DNA from: Rivularia sp. MS3
GTDB taxonomy: Bacteria > Cyanobacteriota > Cyanobacteriia > Cyanobacteriales > Nostocaceae
Direction: 5' to 3'
DNA: 64,000 bases
NCBI GenBank assembly: GCA_019192545.1
Contig: JAHCMI010000026.1
Location: forward strand, 1 to 64,000
Shown: in pieces, positions 44,297 through 53,432 of the stretch
Layout: each line of letters opens with the position of its first letter
Numbering within the stretch: position 1 is the stretch's first letter
The notes under the pieces: model-generated
Told to the model about the DNA's origin: nothing
Seen by the model: only the letters and a program-made list of their open reading frames with translations
The model's database searches: none
Position numbers and translations under genes: made by a program

Positions 44297-46099
44297 ATGC
44301 GATTATCAAAAATGTTATTTGTAACTCTTAGAGACGATCCAGCCGATGCTGAAATCCCCAGTCATAAGTTATTAGTTCGTGCTGGCTATATTCGTCGTAT
44401 CGGTAGCGGTGTATATGCTTATCTTCCTTTGATGTGGCGGGTTTTGCAAAAGGTTTCTCAAATTGTCCGCGAGGAAATGAATGCAACCGGGGCAATGGAA
44501 TGTCTTTTACCTCAAATACAACCTGCGGAGTTATGGAAAGAATCGGGACGTTGGGATACTTATACTAAAGCTGAAGGTATTATGTTTTCACTTACCGATC
44601 GCCGCGAGCAAAATTTGGCACTAGGTCCCACTCACGAAGAAGTAATTACTACTGTTGCCCGAGATACGATTCGCTCTTACCGTCAGCTACCGGTACATCT
44701 CTATCAAATTCAAACTAAATTCCGCGATGAAATTCGTCCCCGTTTCGGTTTGATGCGCGGTAGAGAATTTATTATGAAGGACGGATATTCTTTCCATGCC
44801 GACGAGGAAAGCTTGAAAATAACTTATCAAGATATGTATCAAGCCTACAGCAGTATGCTGCGTCGTTGTGGCTTGGAATTTCGGGCTGTAGAAGCTGATT
44901 CCGGTGCCATCGGTGGTTCTGGTTCAACTGAGTTTATGGTTTTAGCGGAAGCTGGGGAAGATGAAGTTCTTTACACCGATGATGGAAAATATGCTGCCAA
45001 TGTAGAAAAGGCAGTGTCTTCACCCCCGGATGCAGAAGCCTCTAAGTTTACTACTTACGAAAAAGTTGAAACTCCCAAAACCGAGACGATTGAGAAGCTT
45101 TGCAAAACTCTAAAATGTTCTTCTACCCAAGTTGTCAAGAACGTTCTTTATCAAGCTGTTTATGACAACAATACGACTGTATTAGTTTTAGTAAATATTC
45201 GAGGCGACCAAGATGTTAACGAAGTTAAGTTATATAACGAATTAACTAAATTAGCTTCTACTTATGATGCAAATACTATTCTTGCTTTAGAAGTACCCAG
45301 CCCGGAAGCTCAAGAAAAATGGGCGGCAAAATCTTTACCTTTGGGTTATATCGCCCCAGATATTAGTGATGATTATATTAAATCTTCCAAGGAAATTCAT
45401 TCCAAGTTTTTACGCTTCGTAGATAAAACCGCAGTCGATTTAAAGAATTTTGTCACTGGTGCCAACGAGTCCGGTTTTCACGTAGTTGGTGCGAACTGGG
45501 AAGAACAGTTTGTGCGACCAAACTTAGTAGTAGATATACGCACTGCAAAAATTGGCGATCGCTCGATGCATGACCCAACTCAAACCCTTAAATCTGCCAG
45601 GGGTATAGAAGTTGGACATATTTTCCAATTGGGTAACAAATACTCTAAAGCGATGGGAGCAACTTATACAACCGAACAAGGTAAAGATGAAGCTTTGGTA
45701 ATGGGTTGTTATGGCGTAGGAGTTTCGCGTATGGCTCAAGCTGCTGTAGAACAGTCTTACGACAAAGACGGCATAATTTGGCCGGTGGCGATTGCTCCTT
45801 ACCATGCAATTGTGACTATTCCCAATATTAAGGATACTCAACAAGTGGAAGTCGCCGAAAAACTTTACGCAGAACTCAATCAAGCAGGTATTGAAACCCT
45901 ACTTGACGATAGAAGCGAACGTGCGGGAGCTAAATTCAAAGATGCTGATTTAATCGGTATTCCTTATCGTATTGTCACCGGAAGAGCAATTACCAACGGT
46001 AAAGTTGAAGTTGTCGAGCGAAAAAGTAGCGACTCTTACGAAATTGCCATCGATGAAGTTGTATCTACTTTAAAGCAGAAGATAAAAGATGAATTGTAA
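44297..46099 (+). CDS. proS: Prolyl-tRNA synthetase
   Basis: Protein of 600 residues, the bacterial-type ProRS length with an editing insert. The class II motifs are present: motif 2 in [28 protein letters not shown] and motif 3 in [14 protein letters not shown]. The insertion (~220-390) is the YbaK-like editing domain ([20 protein letters not shown]). The start [20 protein letters not shown] is the normal N-terminus. The C-terminal anticodon-binding domain reads [11 protein letters not shown] ... [20 protein letters not shown]. Essential for charging tRNA-Pro. AGAGGAAAAAAG lies before the ATG. Confidence 0.97.
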   Translation: MRLSKMLFVTLRDDPADAEIPSHKLLVRAGYIRRIGSGVYAYLPLMWRVLQKVSQIVREEMNATGAMECLLPQIQPAELWKESGRWDTYTKAEGIMFSLTDRREQNLALGPTHEEVITTVARDTIRSYRQLPVHLYQIQTKFRDEIRPRFGLMRGREFIMKDGYSFHADEESLKITYQDMYQAYSSMLRRCGLEFRAVEADSGAIGGSGSTEFMVLAEAGEDEVLYTDDGKYAANVEKAVSSPPDAEASKFTTYEKVETPKTETIEKLCKTLKCSSTQVVKNVLYQAVYDNNTTVLVLVNIRGDQDVNEVKLYNELTKLASTYDANTILALEVPSPEAQEKWAAKSLPLGYIAPDISDDYIKSSKEIHSKFLRFVDKTAVDLKNFVTGANESGFHVVGANWEEQFVRPNLVVDIRTAKIGDRSMHDPTQTLKSARGIEVGHIFQLGNKYSKAMGATYTTEQGKDEALVMGCYGVGVSRMAQAAVEQSYDKDGIIWPVAIAPYHAIVTIPNIKDTQQVEVAEKLYAELNQAGIETLLDDRSERAGAKFKDADLIGIPYRIVTGRAITNGKVEVVERKSSDSYEIAIDEVVSTLKQKIKDEL

Positions 46100-46190
46100 G
46101 ATTGAGATATTGAATTTATGATTTTGAATTACTAAATTCACATACATTCTTGTGGGATGGCAAGAACTTGAGGGGGAGATGTTCTTCGCC

Positions 46191-46233
46191 GTTAACCGCA
46201 CCTTACGATGTTCACCCTCTGGGTGCGGTTAAC
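46191..46233. repeat. Perfect 12-base inverted repeat GTTAACCGCACC
   Basis: Arms 46191-46202 and 46222-46233 are exact complements around a 19-base loop. It lies between proS and the DUF2993 gene; no T-run. A related GC-rich repeat (CTTGAGGGGGAGATGTTCTT) precedes it. Confidence 0.6.
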
Positions 46234-46299
46234 GAGGCTTATCGCCCGTCTCAGGACTGTAAAAGTATTAAGTTTTACAAATAATCTTCGATCGAAAAC

Positions 46300-47181
46300 A
46301 TGGAATTTATTTCCTTTTTGCTGTCTGGATTACTAGGGTTTATTACTCCTACTGGAATTGTAGTAGACAAGGTTGCGGAAAATGCGATTCGTTCTCAATT
46401 TGCTCGTGTAGAAAAATTACAAGTACGTGTAGAACACTCACCTACTCATCAATTATTACAGGGAAACGTAAAAAAAATTAGAATAGCCGGACGCGGTTTC
46501 AAGTTAAAACAGTACGATTTTCGGATTGATGCTTTGGAATTAGAAACTGATGATATCGCTTTTTCACCGAATAATATTCAAAAAGGAAAGCTCGAATTAC
46601 AGCAACCCCTAAAAGCCGGTATTAAATTAATTTTTACTCCGGCAGATATAAATAAACTATTACAATCGCCTGATATATTAGCTTTACTGCCCAAACTAAA
46701 GCTTGATTCAAAAGATTACATAAATACAGATGATGATGCTGTATATAAGTTTGCTAATCCGCAATTTAATGTTTTAGATAATAATAAGTTATTTTTTCAA
46801 ATTGAATTACGTTCGGAAGAAGACGAAAAACCTTTGTTAATAAAGGTAGAGTCAGGACTCAAAATAAAAAAAGGTAGACAATTTCAGCTAATTGAAACAC
46901 TAGTAACTGTAAATGAGGAACAAGTTGCGCCACAATTCGTTGAAGGAATTGTAAAAAACCTTAATCAAAGACTAGATTTAAGTAACTTGGAAGGTGACGG
47001 ACTTTTAATACGAATTCTAAAATTTAATATAAGACCGTCCGAATTAGAAATCGCGGCTTTTGTACAAATAAAACCGTCCTCCAAATTCGTGGAAAATCCT
47101 CTTTCCCCATCAGCGTTATCTACCAAGCCCCTCACACAGGTTCAGGTACTATCTCAGCCCATAAGCGAAGGTGTCAGATGA
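46300..47181 (+). CDS. DUF2993 (LmeA-like) domain protein
   Basis: Protein of 293 residues. ISFLLSGLLGFITPTGIVVDKV (~4-25) is a hydrophobic N-terminus that could be a signal anchor. The body matches DUF2993: VAENAIRSQFARVEKLQVRV, RIAGRGFKLKQYDFRIDALE and a later LDLSNLEGDGLLIRILKFN. DUF2993 proteins (LmeA-like) bind lipids in the envelope of actinobacteria; the function in cyanobacteria is not settled. The next gene, GerMN, overlaps its stop by 4 bases (ATGA), so they are co-translated. Confidence 0.8.
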   Translation: MEFISFLLSGLLGFITPTGIVVDKVAENAIRSQFARVEKLQVRVEHSPTHQLLQGNVKKIRIAGRGFKLKQYDFRIDALELETDDIAFSPNNIQKGKLELQQPLKAGIKLIFTPADINKLLQSPDILALLPKLKLDSKDYINTDDDAVYKFANPQFNVLDNNKLFFQIELRSEEDEKPLLIKVESGLKIKKGRQFQLIETLVTVNEEQVAPQFVEGIVKNLNQRLDLSNLEGDGLLIRILKFNIRPSELEIAAFVQIKPSSKFVENPLSPSALSTKPLTQVQVLSQPISEGVR

Positions 47182-47798
47182 CAGAGCAAAGAAAAACTAA
47201 TCGTATCTCCTCCGGTGTCGCAGCAACAGTTGCCACTGCCGCTGTTGCAGTTGCTGGTATCACGGGTTATTTTACTTTGAATAACGGCGGCGATGTCAAT
47301 CAACCAAATCCAAATATTACTACTTCACCGAATCCACAAGGCTCGGGAACGCCATCAGCCACAAGCGAAAAAACGGCTACTGTTTATTGGCTTGAATCGA
47401 GCGGCACAAGCTTTAATTTAGTTCCTCAAGGTATTCAAGTTGAAGCAGATGTTAATAATCCTTCAGAGTTTTTAGAAGCTGCTTTTAACACGTTATTAGC
47501 TGGCCCTACAGAAGGAACAGGTTCTTCTGCTATACCTACAGGAACCAAATTACTAGGTATTAAAGCTAATGGAGACGAAGTAAGAGTTGATTTATCGGAT
47601 GATTTTCAATTTGGCGGTGGAAGCGCTTCCATGATTGGACGTGTAGGGCAAGTTGTCTACACGGCTACAGCTTTAAATCCAAAAGCAAAAGTTTACCTTG
47701 AATTAAATGGCGAAACAGTTGAAGTTCTTGGTGGAGAAGGTTTAGAGTTAGAGCAGCCCTTAACTCGCGAAAATTTCATCAAAAACTTTGAGCTTTAA
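47178..47798 (+). CDS. GerMN-domain protein
   Basis: Protein of 206 residues. An N-terminal membrane helix (~13-33, VAATVATAAVAVAGITGYF) is followed by a Pro/Ser/Thr/Asn linker (~37-67). The GerMN (spore-germination/sporulation) domain is at ~68-190: TVYWLESSGTSFNLVPQ, AAFNTLLAGPTEGTGSSAI and DLSDDFQFGG. It is likely periplasmic, tethered by one helix. GerMN is a beta-rich module also found in cyanobacterial cell-wall proteins. Overlaps the DUF2993 gene, so the two probably act together in the envelope. Confidence 0.82.
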   Translation: MTEQRKTNRISSGVAATVATAAVAVAGITGYFTLNNGGDVNQPNPNITTSPNPQGSGTPSATSEKTATVYWLESSGTSFNLVPQGIQVEADVNNPSEFLEAAFNTLLAGPTEGTGSSAIPTGTKLLGIKANGDEVRVDLSDDFQFGGGSASMIGRVGQVVYTATALNPKAKVYLELNGETVEVLGGEGLELEQPLTRENFIKNFEL

Positions 47799-47888
47799 TT
47801 CAGAGCAATTAAGATTTATTAAACTGTTTCAACAGACAACAAATCTCATAAACCCAGTACATATTCTAAATAATTTGCTTTTGTGTGT

Positions 47889-47920
47889 CCCCCCTTATTT
47901 ATTTAAGGGGGGCTGTTTTT
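47889..47920 (+). terminator. Rho-independent terminator after GerMN
   Basis: CCCCCCTT stem, ATTTATTT loop, AAGGGGGG, then CTGTTTTT. About 90 bases past the GerMN stop codon. Confidence 0.75.
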
Positions 47921-48044
47921 GAGCATTAATCAAATTCAAAGAAATATAGGGAACCCAGAATAGGAAACAGAAGAAAAAAACAAGAGCAACAATTTACTCA
48001 AATGCAAAATCCAAAATCTTGCGCCAGTAAGCTATTAAATCCAA

Positions 48045-48389
48045 TCATCTTTCATTCAAAACCCGAAAACTACGGGCTTGTTGCTCTAACCTAGTCGCAA
48101 GGCGATCGCAAACTCGGTTACACAACTCGAAAATCATATGATCTTCAACTCGGTAGTAGGCACAAGTTCCCTCACTGCGGCGACTGAGAATTCCCGCTTG
48201 CCACATTACCTTGAGGTGTTTTGATACATTTGCCTGAGAAGTATGGGTTGCCTCCACCAATTCTTGCACGCATTTTTCTTCTTCTCGAAGCAGATGCAAC
48301 AACCGGAGACGCATCGGTTCACTTAACAGACCGAAGTATTCAGCTACTTGTTGCACCGCTTCTGAGGGTACAGGCAACATTTGTTTCAT
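48045..48389 (-). CDS. ArsR/SmtB family transcriptional regulator
   Basis: Protein of 114 residues. The winged-helix HTH is typical: EYFGLLSEPMRLRLLHLLRE, ELVEATHTSQANVSKHLKVM and GILSRRSEGTCAYYRVED. It has four Cys: one in EEEKCVQEL (the alpha-3 position of arsenical/cadmium sensors is next to it), one in GTCAYY, and ELCNRVC near the end; a metal or redox ligand is plausible. Target genes are unknown; no metal transporter gene is adjacent. A nearly palindromic site at 48425-48444, ~36 bases upstream, may be its own operator. Confidence 0.85.
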   Translation of the reverse strand: MKQMLPVPSEAVQQVAEYFGLLSEPMRLRLLHLLREEEKCVQELVEATHTSQANVSKHLKVMWQAGILSRRSEGTCAYYRVEDHMIFELCNRVCDRLATRLEQQARSFRVLNER

Positions 48390-48424
48390 CAGAATTGACC
48401 CGCCACGAATGGAACTAACTTTTT

Positions 48425-48444
48425 TAACAATGACACATTCGTTA
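48425..48444. promoter_or_regulatory. Possible ArsR operator
   Basis: TAACAATG...CATTCGTTA is an imperfect inverted repeat (one-base offset) located 36-55 bases upstream of the arsR-type start on its own strand, the usual place for autoregulation. The match to known SmtB sites is not close. Confidence 0.35.
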
Positions 48445-48457
48445 TATAGATTAATAC

Positions 48458-48973
48458 TTAATCGGGGTTAATTCGCATTAAAGCTTGACCATATTCCACA
48501 GAAGAACCATTTTCTACCAGAATTTCCATCACTTGCCCTGATAGTTCCGCTTCGATTTCGTTCATTAGTTTCATCGCTTCAATGATGCACACTGTATCGC
48601 TTTTACGTATGCGATCGCCTACTTCTACAAATGGGGATTCACCTGGTGCGGGGGCGCGGTAAAAAGTTCCCACCATCGGCGAATAAATTTCTACAAATTT
48701 CGATTCTTTCGCTGTCGCCGCATTTCCCTGTCCTCCATTTCCACTATCTGAACCACCGCGATTAACATTTTCTGCTGTTAACGAAATATCCCCAGATGGA
48801 ATACTAACGGTTGACGATGGTAGGCTAACAACTTCTGGTGCCACCTGATGAACATAGCTAACACCCTTACGTACCGTTAATTCAAAATTTTCACTTTTAA
48901 GGTTTACTTCTGAAATATCTGTTTGTGCAATAGTTGCTAAAAGTTGGCGGATTTCGTTAAAGTCTAATGACAC
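48458..48973 (-). CDS. accB: Biotin carboxyl carrier protein of acetyl-CoA carboxylase
   Basis: Protein of 171 residues. The N-terminal FNEIRQLLATIAQTDISEVN and VRKG segment is typical of AccB, and a flexible Gly/Ser/Asn linker spans ~70-90. The biotinyl domain holds EAMKLMNEIEAEL with the biotinylated Lys135. It carries CO2 between biotin carboxylase and carboxyltransferase in fatty acid synthesis. The gene follows efp by 124 bases in the same direction, a pairing common in cyanobacteria. Confidence 0.96.
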   Translation of the reverse strand: MSLDFNEIRQLLATIAQTDISEVNLKSENFELTVRKGVSYVHQVAPEVVSLPSSTVSIPSGDISLTAENVNRGGSDSGNGGQGNAATAKESKFVEIYSPMVGTFYRAPAPGESPFVEVGDRIRKSDTVCIIEAMKLMNEIEAELSGQVMEILVENGSSVEYGQALMRINPD

Positions 48974-49097
48974 AGCTAAAATGTCCTCATGGAATTAGTT
49001 TATAGATAGTCAGTCGATATATTAGAATTTCTTAAAACGGTAGGGACAGATATCCCCCCGTAGTAAGATGACTATTAGCGTATTTTTAGGTAGAAAT

Positions 49098-49664
49098 TTA
49101 ACTTCCAGTTTCTCTACCTAGATATTTATCGTCGCGGGTATCAATACGAATCCGTTCCCCTTGAGAAATAAATAGAGGAACCATTACAGTTGCTCCACTT
49201 TCCAGTGTTGCGGGTTTTGTACCACCTGTAGCAGTATCACCTTTTACACCGGGGTCTGTTTCCACAACTTCTAATGTCACAGCATTAGGCAATTCAACCT
49301 CTAGTACTTGATCGTTCCAACGGACAACGTTAACTTCCATACCTTCATTGAGATACTTAACGCGATCTCCAATTTGTTCAGAAGTTAAGCGGTTTTCTTC
49401 ATAAGTTTCCATATCCATAAAGACGAAATCATCACCTTCTTTATAGGTATGTTGCATGGTACTTTTTTCCAAAGTAGCTTGAGGTACAGTTTCCCCCGCT
49501 CGGAAGGTTCTTTCTACAGTATTACCAGTCGTCACACTTTTCAGTTTCGTGCGTACAAAAGCAGAACCTTTACCGGGCTTTACGTGGAGAAATTCAACCA
49601 CTCGCCATACCGAACCATCTATTACAATCGAGACACCAGTACGAAAATCGTTACTCGAAATCAT
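49098..49664 (-). CDS. efp: Elongation factor P
   Basis: The start is the ATG at 49664 ([14 protein letters not shown]), giving 188 residues, normal for EF-P; 11 extra residues in the longest frame are not conserved. Domain I has the loop [10 protein letters not shown] with Lys32 at its tip, the site modified in some bacteria. Domain II covers ~65-130 and the C-terminal OB domain ends [20 protein letters not shown], the family signature. It rescues ribosomes stalled on polyproline. A TTCGTAA heptamer array lies 70 bases upstream. accB follows downstream. Confidence 0.97.
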   Translation of the reverse strand: MISSNDFRTGVSIVIDGSVWRVVEFLHVKPGKGSAFVRTKLKSVTTGNTVERTFRAGETVPQATLEKSTMQHTYKEGDDFVFMDMETYEENRLTSEQIGDRVKYLNEGMEVNVVRWNDQVLEVELPNAVTLEVVETDPGVKGDTATGGTKPATLESGATVMVPLFISQGERIRIDTRDDKYLGRETGS

Positions 49665-49733
49665 GAAATTTTCTATATATGGGAAGACAATCGGCATTTA
49701 TTGTACCCCCCTATAGCAAAAATAGAACATTTC

Positions 49734-49769
49734 ATAATTCGTAATTCGTAATTCGTAATTCGTAATTAG
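49734..49769. repeat. TTCGTAA tandem heptamer array
   Basis: Four consecutive units of TTCGTAA (49734-49769), upstream of efp on its strand. Confidence 0.85.
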
Positions 49770-49856
49770 GTAATTGGGCATTGATAATTGGGGATGCAGT
49801 ATTTCAACATAAAGAAAGAAAGCATTCCGGTTGCCACTGCAAATGTTTTTGTAACT

Positions 49857-49911
49857 ACTGCCAACTGTTGACTGTTGACTGTTGACTGCTCACTGTTGAC
49901 TGTTCGCTGCC
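49857..49911. repeat. GACTGTT/GCTCACT heptamer array at the purN 3' end
   Basis: TTGACTGTTGACTGTTGACT then GCTCACTGTTGACTGTTCGC. The stop codon of purN (49890-49892) lies inside it. Confidence 0.85.
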
Positions 49912-50528
49912 AAAGCGATCGCAGCTGGTAAAATCCGATGTTCCTGAATTTGAATTCTTTTGTGAAGCGTATCGGGGGTATCGTTAGGTAGTACGGGTAC
50001 TGCTGCTTGCATAATAATTTTACCGCTATCCATTTCCAAAGAAACTAGATGTACGGTACAGCCAGTGATTTTCACGCTTGCTTCAATTGCTTGCTCTATT
50101 GCTCGTACTCCCTTGAAGCTAGGCAATAAACTAGGATGAATATTAATAATTTGTTTGGGAAATGCATCGATTAGTACTTGAGTTACCAAACGCATCCAAC
50201 CGGCCATAATTACCCATTCCACATCATGCTGGCACAGTGTTTGTACAATTTGCCTATCTAATTCTTCTCGGTGCTTGTAGTGGCGATGGTTGATGAGTAC
50301 GGCTTTAATATTTCTCTCATTTGCCCGTACTGCTGCATAAGCATCGGGATTATTGTAAAGTAAAACTTGAATTTGGGCGTTTAACTGTCCGTTTTCAATA
50401 GCTTGGGCAACTGCTTCAAAATTACTACCGTTACCAGAAGCCATTATTCCCAATTTTATCGGCTTACTTGATTGCTGTAACTGTGTGGAGATATCGGGAG
50501 ATACTAAACTTGGGGAAACGGAAGTCAT
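49890..50528 (-). CDS. purN: Phosphoribosylglycinamide formyltransferase
   Basis: Protein of 212 residues. Motifs: KLGIMASGNGSNFEAVAQAI (~25-44), MAGWMRLVTQVLIDAFPKQI and INIHPSLLPSFKG with the catalytic His and Asn, and LEMDSGKIIMQAAVPV. It transfers a formyl group from 10-formyl-THF to GAR in purine synthesis. The last residues NSQQ and the stop are encoded by a heptamer repeat, and the leader just before the ATG is a tandem TTAAAGG array. Both gene ends have been colonised by repeats. Confidence 0.96.
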   Translation of the reverse strand: MTSVSPSLVSPDISTQLQQSSKPIKLGIMASGNGSNFEAVAQAIENGQLNAQIQVLLYNNPDAYAAVRANERNIKAVLINHRHYKHREELDRQIVQTLCQHDVEWVIMAGWMRLVTQVLIDAFPKQIINIHPSLLPSFKGVRAIEQAIEASVKITGCTVHLVSLEMDSGKIIMQAAVPVLPNDTPDTLHKRIQIQEHRILPAAIALAANSQQ

Positions 50529-50529
50529 A

Positions 50530-50559
50530 ATTAAAGGTTAAAGGTTAAAGGTTAAAGGT
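50530..50559. repeat. TTAAAGG tandem heptamer array at the purN start
   Basis: Four consecutive units, reading CCTTTAA on the purN strand, ending ~2-3 bases before the ATG at 50528. A Shine-Dalgarno sequence is lacking. Confidence 0.85.
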
Positions 50560-50594
50560 ATTTTTCGTACCGACCTAATTAAATTTATAAATAT

Positions 50595-50663
50595 TGTAGG
50601 TTGTGTTACGGCACAAAATAATTATCTTAAAACAAGACTATTATCATAATGCCGTAACGCACC
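50595..50663. repeat. GTAACG hairpin repeat, copy 7
   Basis: TGTAGGTTGTGTTACGGC at the left and GCCGTAACGCACC at the right, the same design as copies 1 and 3 40 kb away. Lies between purN and the sugar permease gene. Confidence 0.75.
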
Positions 50664-50858
50664 ATTATCTGATTAAAAAGACGATGAATTACCTTTCATA
50701 AAAACTTCAAAAATTATTTAATATGCTTGTGTAAGGTAAAGAATTTAATTAACAGTAAAGGTTATTTATCTAAATCCGGTTTGAATACTGTTAAAGGTAG
50801 TTTTAGCTAATGATATAGCAATCTTGTATGAGTTGTAAGAAAGATAGGTGTTTCTATT

Positions 50859-50881
50859 CCCGGTTTTTCCGAAAAACCGGG
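50859..50881. repeat. CCCGGTTTTT/AAAAACCGGG hairpin repeat
   Basis: Perfect 10-base stem with a 3-base loop (CCG), followed by TTTCT. This palindrome is a known dispersed element in cyanobacteria; it is upstream of the ABC permease. Confidence 0.7.
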
Positions 50882-50993
50882 TTTCTAAGTTACTTCGGGA
50901 TTTAGGAATGCTATAGATAATTAAAATTGAAAATCAAATCACCTGATTTCGGTAAAATAGCTATACCCTAAAAGCTAAATATCACCGCATCTA

Positions 50994-51893
50994 ATGCAGC
51001 AAAAAACTAAAACTTCCAATTCTTTCAAACAATTACTTGACAACGAAACCTTTGCAGCTTGGTTTTTCTTAACCCCGGCGCTTATTCTACTTGGAGTCTT
51101 TGTAATTGGTCCCATCGGCTATTTGTTCTACCTCAGCTTTACGAATGGTAGTTTCACCAAAGACGGTATGACTTGGGTAGGGTTAAAAAATTATCTACGT
51201 TTAGTACTTAATCCCGATTTTTCGCAGGTGATGTGGAATACAGTTTATTTTACTGTAGCTACGGTTATACCCAGTATCGTAATTCCTTTATTATTAGCAG
51301 TCTTATTAAACCGAAATATAATTTTGCGGGGATTTCTACGGACTTCTTATTTTTTACCTTCGATTGTTTCTTTGGTTGCTGCTGGCTTGGGATTTCGCTG
51401 GTTATTTCAAAATGAAGGTCCCGTTAATGCACTTTTAAATAGTATTGGTATTGATTCTATCCCTTGGTTGAGCAGTACCGTCTGGGCAATGCCTGTAATA
51501 ATTTTACTCAGTATTTGGAAACAGCTTGGTTTTAATATGGTGGTGTTTTTAGCCGGTTTGCAAGCGATTCCGGTGAGTCGTTATGAAGCAGCCGAACTTG
51601 ATGGTGCTAATAGTTGGGAGCAGTTTTGGTTTGTGACTTTACCAGGATTGCGCCCTACTTTAATATTTTCAACGATTACTACCGTGATTTTTACTTTACG
51701 CAGCTTTGAGCAAGTTTACGTAATTTCTGGTGGTGGTCCTTTGAATTCTACAAATTTGCTAGTTTACTATATTTATCAAGAAGCTTTTGGTCAATTTGAT
51801 TTTGGTTATGCAGCAGCAGCAGCAACCGTTTTATTAGCAATAACAATCGTATTAGTTTATTTTCAGTTACAGACTTGGGGTGAAGATAATTAA
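50994..51893 (+). CDS. Sugar ABC transporter permease (MalF/UgpA type)
   Basis: Protein of 299 residues with six membrane helices. The EAA loop motif, which contacts the ATPase, is EAAELDGANSWEQFWFVTLP (~201-220). N-terminal FAAWFFLTPALILLGVFVI is the first helix and is typical of carbohydrate ABC permeases (binding-protein-dependent, family CUT1). It should import a sugar or glycerol-phosphate. The partner permease, binding protein and ATPase genes are not within the window, so it is an orphan here. Confidence 0.88.
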   Translation: MQQKTKTSNSFKQLLDNETFAAWFFLTPALILLGVFVIGPIGYLFYLSFTNGSFTKDGMTWVGLKNYLRLVLNPDFSQVMWNTVYFTVATVIPSIVIPLLLAVLLNRNIILRGFLRTSYFLPSIVSLVAAGLGFRWLFQNEGPVNALLNSIGIDSIPWLSSTVWAMPVIILLSIWKQLGFNMVVFLAGLQAIPVSRYEAAELDGANSWEQFWFVTLPGLRPTLIFSTITTVIFTLRSFEQVYVISGGGPLNSTNLLVYYIYQEAFGQFDFGYAAAAATVLLAITIVLVYFQLQTWGEDN

Positions 51894-52336
51894 ATCGGGC
51901 TAAGTTGAAGTAGATTTGCCCACAAATGATTTTAAAACTATTGTTCATGAGTTATTTAAATAAATATTAAGCTTTAATTAAAATCTGAATAAATTTTGTT
52001 TTAGGTATCAATTTATCTCAATTATTTATTTCTAATTAATATCACCTGTAAGCTTGGAATTACTGAGGTAACAAATCAGACTTTGTTAAGTCATAATATT
52101 ATGACTTGTTGTATTTATATGTCTTTTATGATGATATTTGAATGAAAATATCAGGATGCTTTGACAATGGTTTTACTGCAAAGTCTTTATTAACTAGTAT
52201 TTGCGGAATATCTGATGTTTTTTTGCAAAAAATTTAAACTTGATTAATAGAATCATTAGCTTTTAGGGTGTAACCTCGAAATACAGTATTTGTGAGGATG
52301 AGGATTTGAAAAATTTTACACTTAGGGGAGAATAAT
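51894..52336. other. Intergenic region without a recognisable gene
   Basis: AT-rich, ~440 bases. No conserved frame or strong hairpin with T-run. The pentapeptide gene's ribosome binding site (GGGGAGAATAAT) is at its right end. Confidence 0.5.
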
Positions 52337-53002
52337 ATGAATAGTCGCAACGAAAAGCAAGAATTTGTAATCAGTCAAATCACTGATAGTTTTGGACAAA
52401 GAGACTTTAGCGGATACGATTTAACCGGAATAGATTTAAACGAGCTTAATTTAAGTGGAGTTAACTTTACTGGAGCAGATTTAAGTTGTGCTAATTTAAA
52501 TGGCTCTATTCTGACTAATGCAAAATTAGATAGAGCAAATTTAAGTGAAGCCACTTTGCGAGAAGCTCATATGCATGAAGCATCTTTAATAGAAGTTGAT
52601 TTAAGTAATGCTGATTTAGCCAAAACTTCTTTATGTGGTGCAATTTTTTTAGGTGCGAATCTCAGCCATACTAATTTACAAGAAGCTTCATTGTGCGATA
52701 CGAATTTGCGAAAAGTAGACTTACGAAATGCACAATTATTAGAAGCATCGTTAATTGAAGCAGATTTATGCCAAGCCAATCTCCGACAAGCAAAACTATG
52801 TGGTGCAAATTTATTAGAAGCAAATTTAAATCAAGCTGATTTAACTGATGCTGATTTAGCCTGGGCTAATTTAACGCAAGCTAATTTAAGAGAAGCCAAC
52901 TTGCAAGGAACAAACCTTAAAAATACTAATTTGGATCGAGCAATTATGCCTGATGGTAGGATTAAACAAGTTCAATTCTTCTGTCTTCATTCAACTTTTT
53001 AA
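52337..53002 (+). CDS. Pentapeptide repeat protein
   Basis: Protein of 221 residues. After ~30 ordinary residues, ~30-200 consist of consecutive A(D/N)LXX units (GADLSCANLNGSILTNAKLD, RANLSEATLREAHMHEASL and so on), forming a right-handed beta helix. Such proteins are abundant in cyanobacteria; some mimic DNA or bind gyrase, most have no known role. Not obviously a membrane protein. A single gene, start ATG with GGGGAG upstream. Confidence 0.9.
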   Translation: MNSRNEKQEFVISQITDSFGQRDFSGYDLTGIDLNELNLSGVNFTGADLSCANLNGSILTNAKLDRANLSEATLREAHMHEASLIEVDLSNADLAKTSLCGAIFLGANLSHTNLQEASLCDTNLRKVDLRNAQLLEASLIEADLCQANLRQAKLCGANLLEANLNQADLTDADLAWANLTQANLREANLQGTNLKNTNLDRAIMPDGRIKQVQFFCLHSTF

Positions 53003-53432
53003 GTAGCTAATTCTTTAACCCCTCTCATATTACCTGTCTCTCTTTACCTTTTTTATTCTATATTCTCTGTCTCTCTAGATTGTTTACTGGTAATTTTTGC
53101 CAGGAAGGAAATAATAAAAAAATGCTGACGCGAAGGAAAAAGGTTTGAACGGCAATATCATTTAAAACTTCACCACCTGAGTCTAAAACTTGTTAAATTA
53201 AACAAAATAATCCGCTTGAGCAGCGTAGTGCGATAAATATTTAATTCCTGACTTCAATAGAGCCGTTTTAAAACGTGAGTTCTTCTTCCTTGGTGAATAA
53301 AATTATTACTCTAAGCTGTCTGGAATATAAAGAATTTCAGTCCCTAATAGGTCAATCTCAATCTATACTAGATTACATAAACTTTTGTAACAGCTTTCTT
53401 TGACTGTTTATTCTTAAATTCTAACTTCACTA
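53003..53432. other. Intergenic region without a recognisable gene
   Basis: About 430 AT-rich bases. A CTCTC-rich part (~53030-53085) and no protein-coding or RNA signature that I recognise. Confidence 0.5.

Larger units (their letters stand above)
50529..50993. other. Intergenic region with repeats between purN and the ABC permease
   Basis: No gene visible. Holds the TTAAAGG array (50530-50559), GTAACG hairpin copy 7 (50595-50663) and the CCCGGTTTTT hairpin (50859-50881). The remaining ~200 AT-rich bases must carry the divergent promoters. Confidence 0.6.

Noticed and set aside
49665-49697. Longer start of EF-P adding 11 residues
   Set aside because: EF-P proteins begin at MISSNDF; the extra residues are not part of the family.
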